DNA of 21,914 bases. Origin: a virus. This document shows, piece after piece, positions 21,385 through 21,914 of this stretch (its first letter is position 1; the number at the start of each line of letters is the position of its first letter). Location of the stretch: the IMG/VR virus record IMGVR_UViG_3300022822_000091, positions 1-21,914 of that record; one strand, 5' to 3'. The position numbers and the translations under genes were made by a program. Below the pieces are notes generated by a model. The model searched no databases. It had not been told where the DNA came from and saw nothing but the letters and a program-made list of their open reading frames with translations.

Positions 21385-21843
21385 TTAACAGATACTTGAG
21401 GTATTCGGAACAACTATAGATATATCTGTAGTCCATCCTGCCAACTCGTTACTAAATCGCTCTTTAAAAGGCTCTAATGTTGGTTCTCCATCCAATTGGT
21501 ACTTAGAAGCAAATAAATCACCTCTCTTTAGCCTTGATATAAGGTTGTTTGCCACCTGAAGCTGTGTATTGAAGATGTCGTGTAGGTTGTTGTTGCCGTA
21601 AAAGTCATCAAACTCAGTGACATCTTTATTGTAGTCTACTACATCAGAAAATAGTATTTTTATATTAAATATCATTGTTTGACCTCTATGCTGTACGCTA
21701 TCCATTATAATGTGAGATAAGGGGAACATAGATGTTTTGTCAAGGTCAATTTCTGTTATATCGCCAAAAGTTACGGTATTTACCGATGGACTTAGTCTTA
21801 ACTCCTCTTTTAACTTGTCTAATATGTCGTAGAAATTTGTCAT
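21385..21843 (-). CDS. Putative tail terminator protein
   Basis: This 152-residue protein begins MTNFYDILDKLKEELRLSP and continues with NTVTFGDITEIDLDKTSMFPLSHIIMDS and MIFNIKILFSDVVDY, a mixed alpha/beta layout like phage tail-terminator or minor tail subunits. A helix QLQVANNLISRLKRG and a TDISIVVPN strand follow. It precedes the gp10-like gene, fitting the terminator position at the head-proximal end of the tail. The start ATG overlaps the preceding stop (TAATG). The assignment rests mainly on order and fold pattern. Confidence 0.62.
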   Translation of the reverse strand: MTNFYDILDKLKEELRLSPSVNTVTFGDITEIDLDKTSMFPLSHIIMDSVQHRGQTMIFNIKILFSDVVDYNKDVTEFDDFYGNNNLHDIFNTQLQVANNLISRLKRGDLFASKYQLDGEPTLEPFKERFSNELAGWTTDISIVVPNTSSIC

Positions 21844-21914
21844 TAATTGCTATTTTGTTTCATAATTCTATTCTCTAAGTCGTTTTTCTCTTTCTCATAC
21901 TCTAACCACATCAT
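21843..21914 (-). CDS. Short coiled peptide or C-terminal tail of an upstream gene
   Basis: A frame entering at the window edge reads MMWLEYEKEKNDLENRIMKQ and stops at TAA, overlapping the next ATG. It may be a complete 23-residue ORF (starts at 21914 or 21911) or the end of a longer gene. It is charged and helical. Short proteins with a WLEYEKEKND-like helix occur in phages, but this cannot be settled from the window. Confidence 0.4.
   Translation of the reverse strand: MMWLEYEKEKNDLENRIMKQNSN

Noticed and set aside
21384-21413. Longer start (TTG at 21413) for the gp10-like gene
   Set aside because: It overlaps the upstream gene by 29 nt and uses TTG, while an ATG one nucleotide after the upstream stop fits the tight packing.

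Overview
The window is a compact late-plus-early segment of a tailed bacteriophage or prophage (siphovirus-like: it has a tape measure and no contractile sheath gene) from a Bacteroidota host, most likely a flavobacterium. The evidence is the low GC content, a DUF3127 protein that acts as an SSB-like protein (a family typical of Bacteroidota), Bacteroidota-type promoters (TTTG about 20 nt before TAnnTTTG-like boxes), A-rich leaders without strong Shine-Dalgarno sequences, and tail proteins with spike/LamG-like and NGDF...VSVKE modules. Every gene I accept is on the minus strand, so the transcriptional order runs from base 21914 down to base 1. No terminase, integrase, repressor, tRNA, IS or CRISPR is visible.

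In transcription order: 21914-19717 carries a short coiled tail peptide, a putative tail terminator, an HK97-gp10-like neck protein and a tail protein. 19717-14408 carries a large tail-tip protein ending in two fibronectin III domains, a 51-residue ORF and the tape-measure protein. 14372-10126 carries an XkdF-like prohead protease, a 42-residue four-cysteine ORF, four appendage or decoration candidates, a scaffold-like protein and the major capsid protein. 10103-6660 carries a terminator, a probable tail-tube protein, another terminator, a small beta-rich protein, the portal with an extra C-terminal Cys/His domain, a DUF6712-like connector and a 42-residue basic ORF. 6660-3101 carries two related receptor-binding candidates and an unknown protein. 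3101-1745 is the lysis cassette: small membrane protein, M15 endolysin, 3TM-type holin and a degenerate M15 paralogue. A terminator at 1684-1713 closes the late region. 1622-158 is a separate recombination cassette (unknown acidic protein, coiled-coil peptide, ERF annealing protein, DUF3127 SSB-like protein) with its own promoters, closed by a terminator at 111-143. A further gene starts at base 37 and leaves the window.

The genes form a virion-assembly and lysis programme followed by single-strand-annealing recombination. Junctions are extremely tight: eight consecutive gene pairs share a TAATG stop/start. The most unusual points are the active/inactive pair of M15 proteins flanking the holin, a near-identical early promoter layout used three times, terminators on both sides of the probable tail-tube gene, a twice-inserted binding module in one receptor-binding protein, and six short ORFs found only by reading the junctions (one more, at 21914, may be only the tail of a longer gene).
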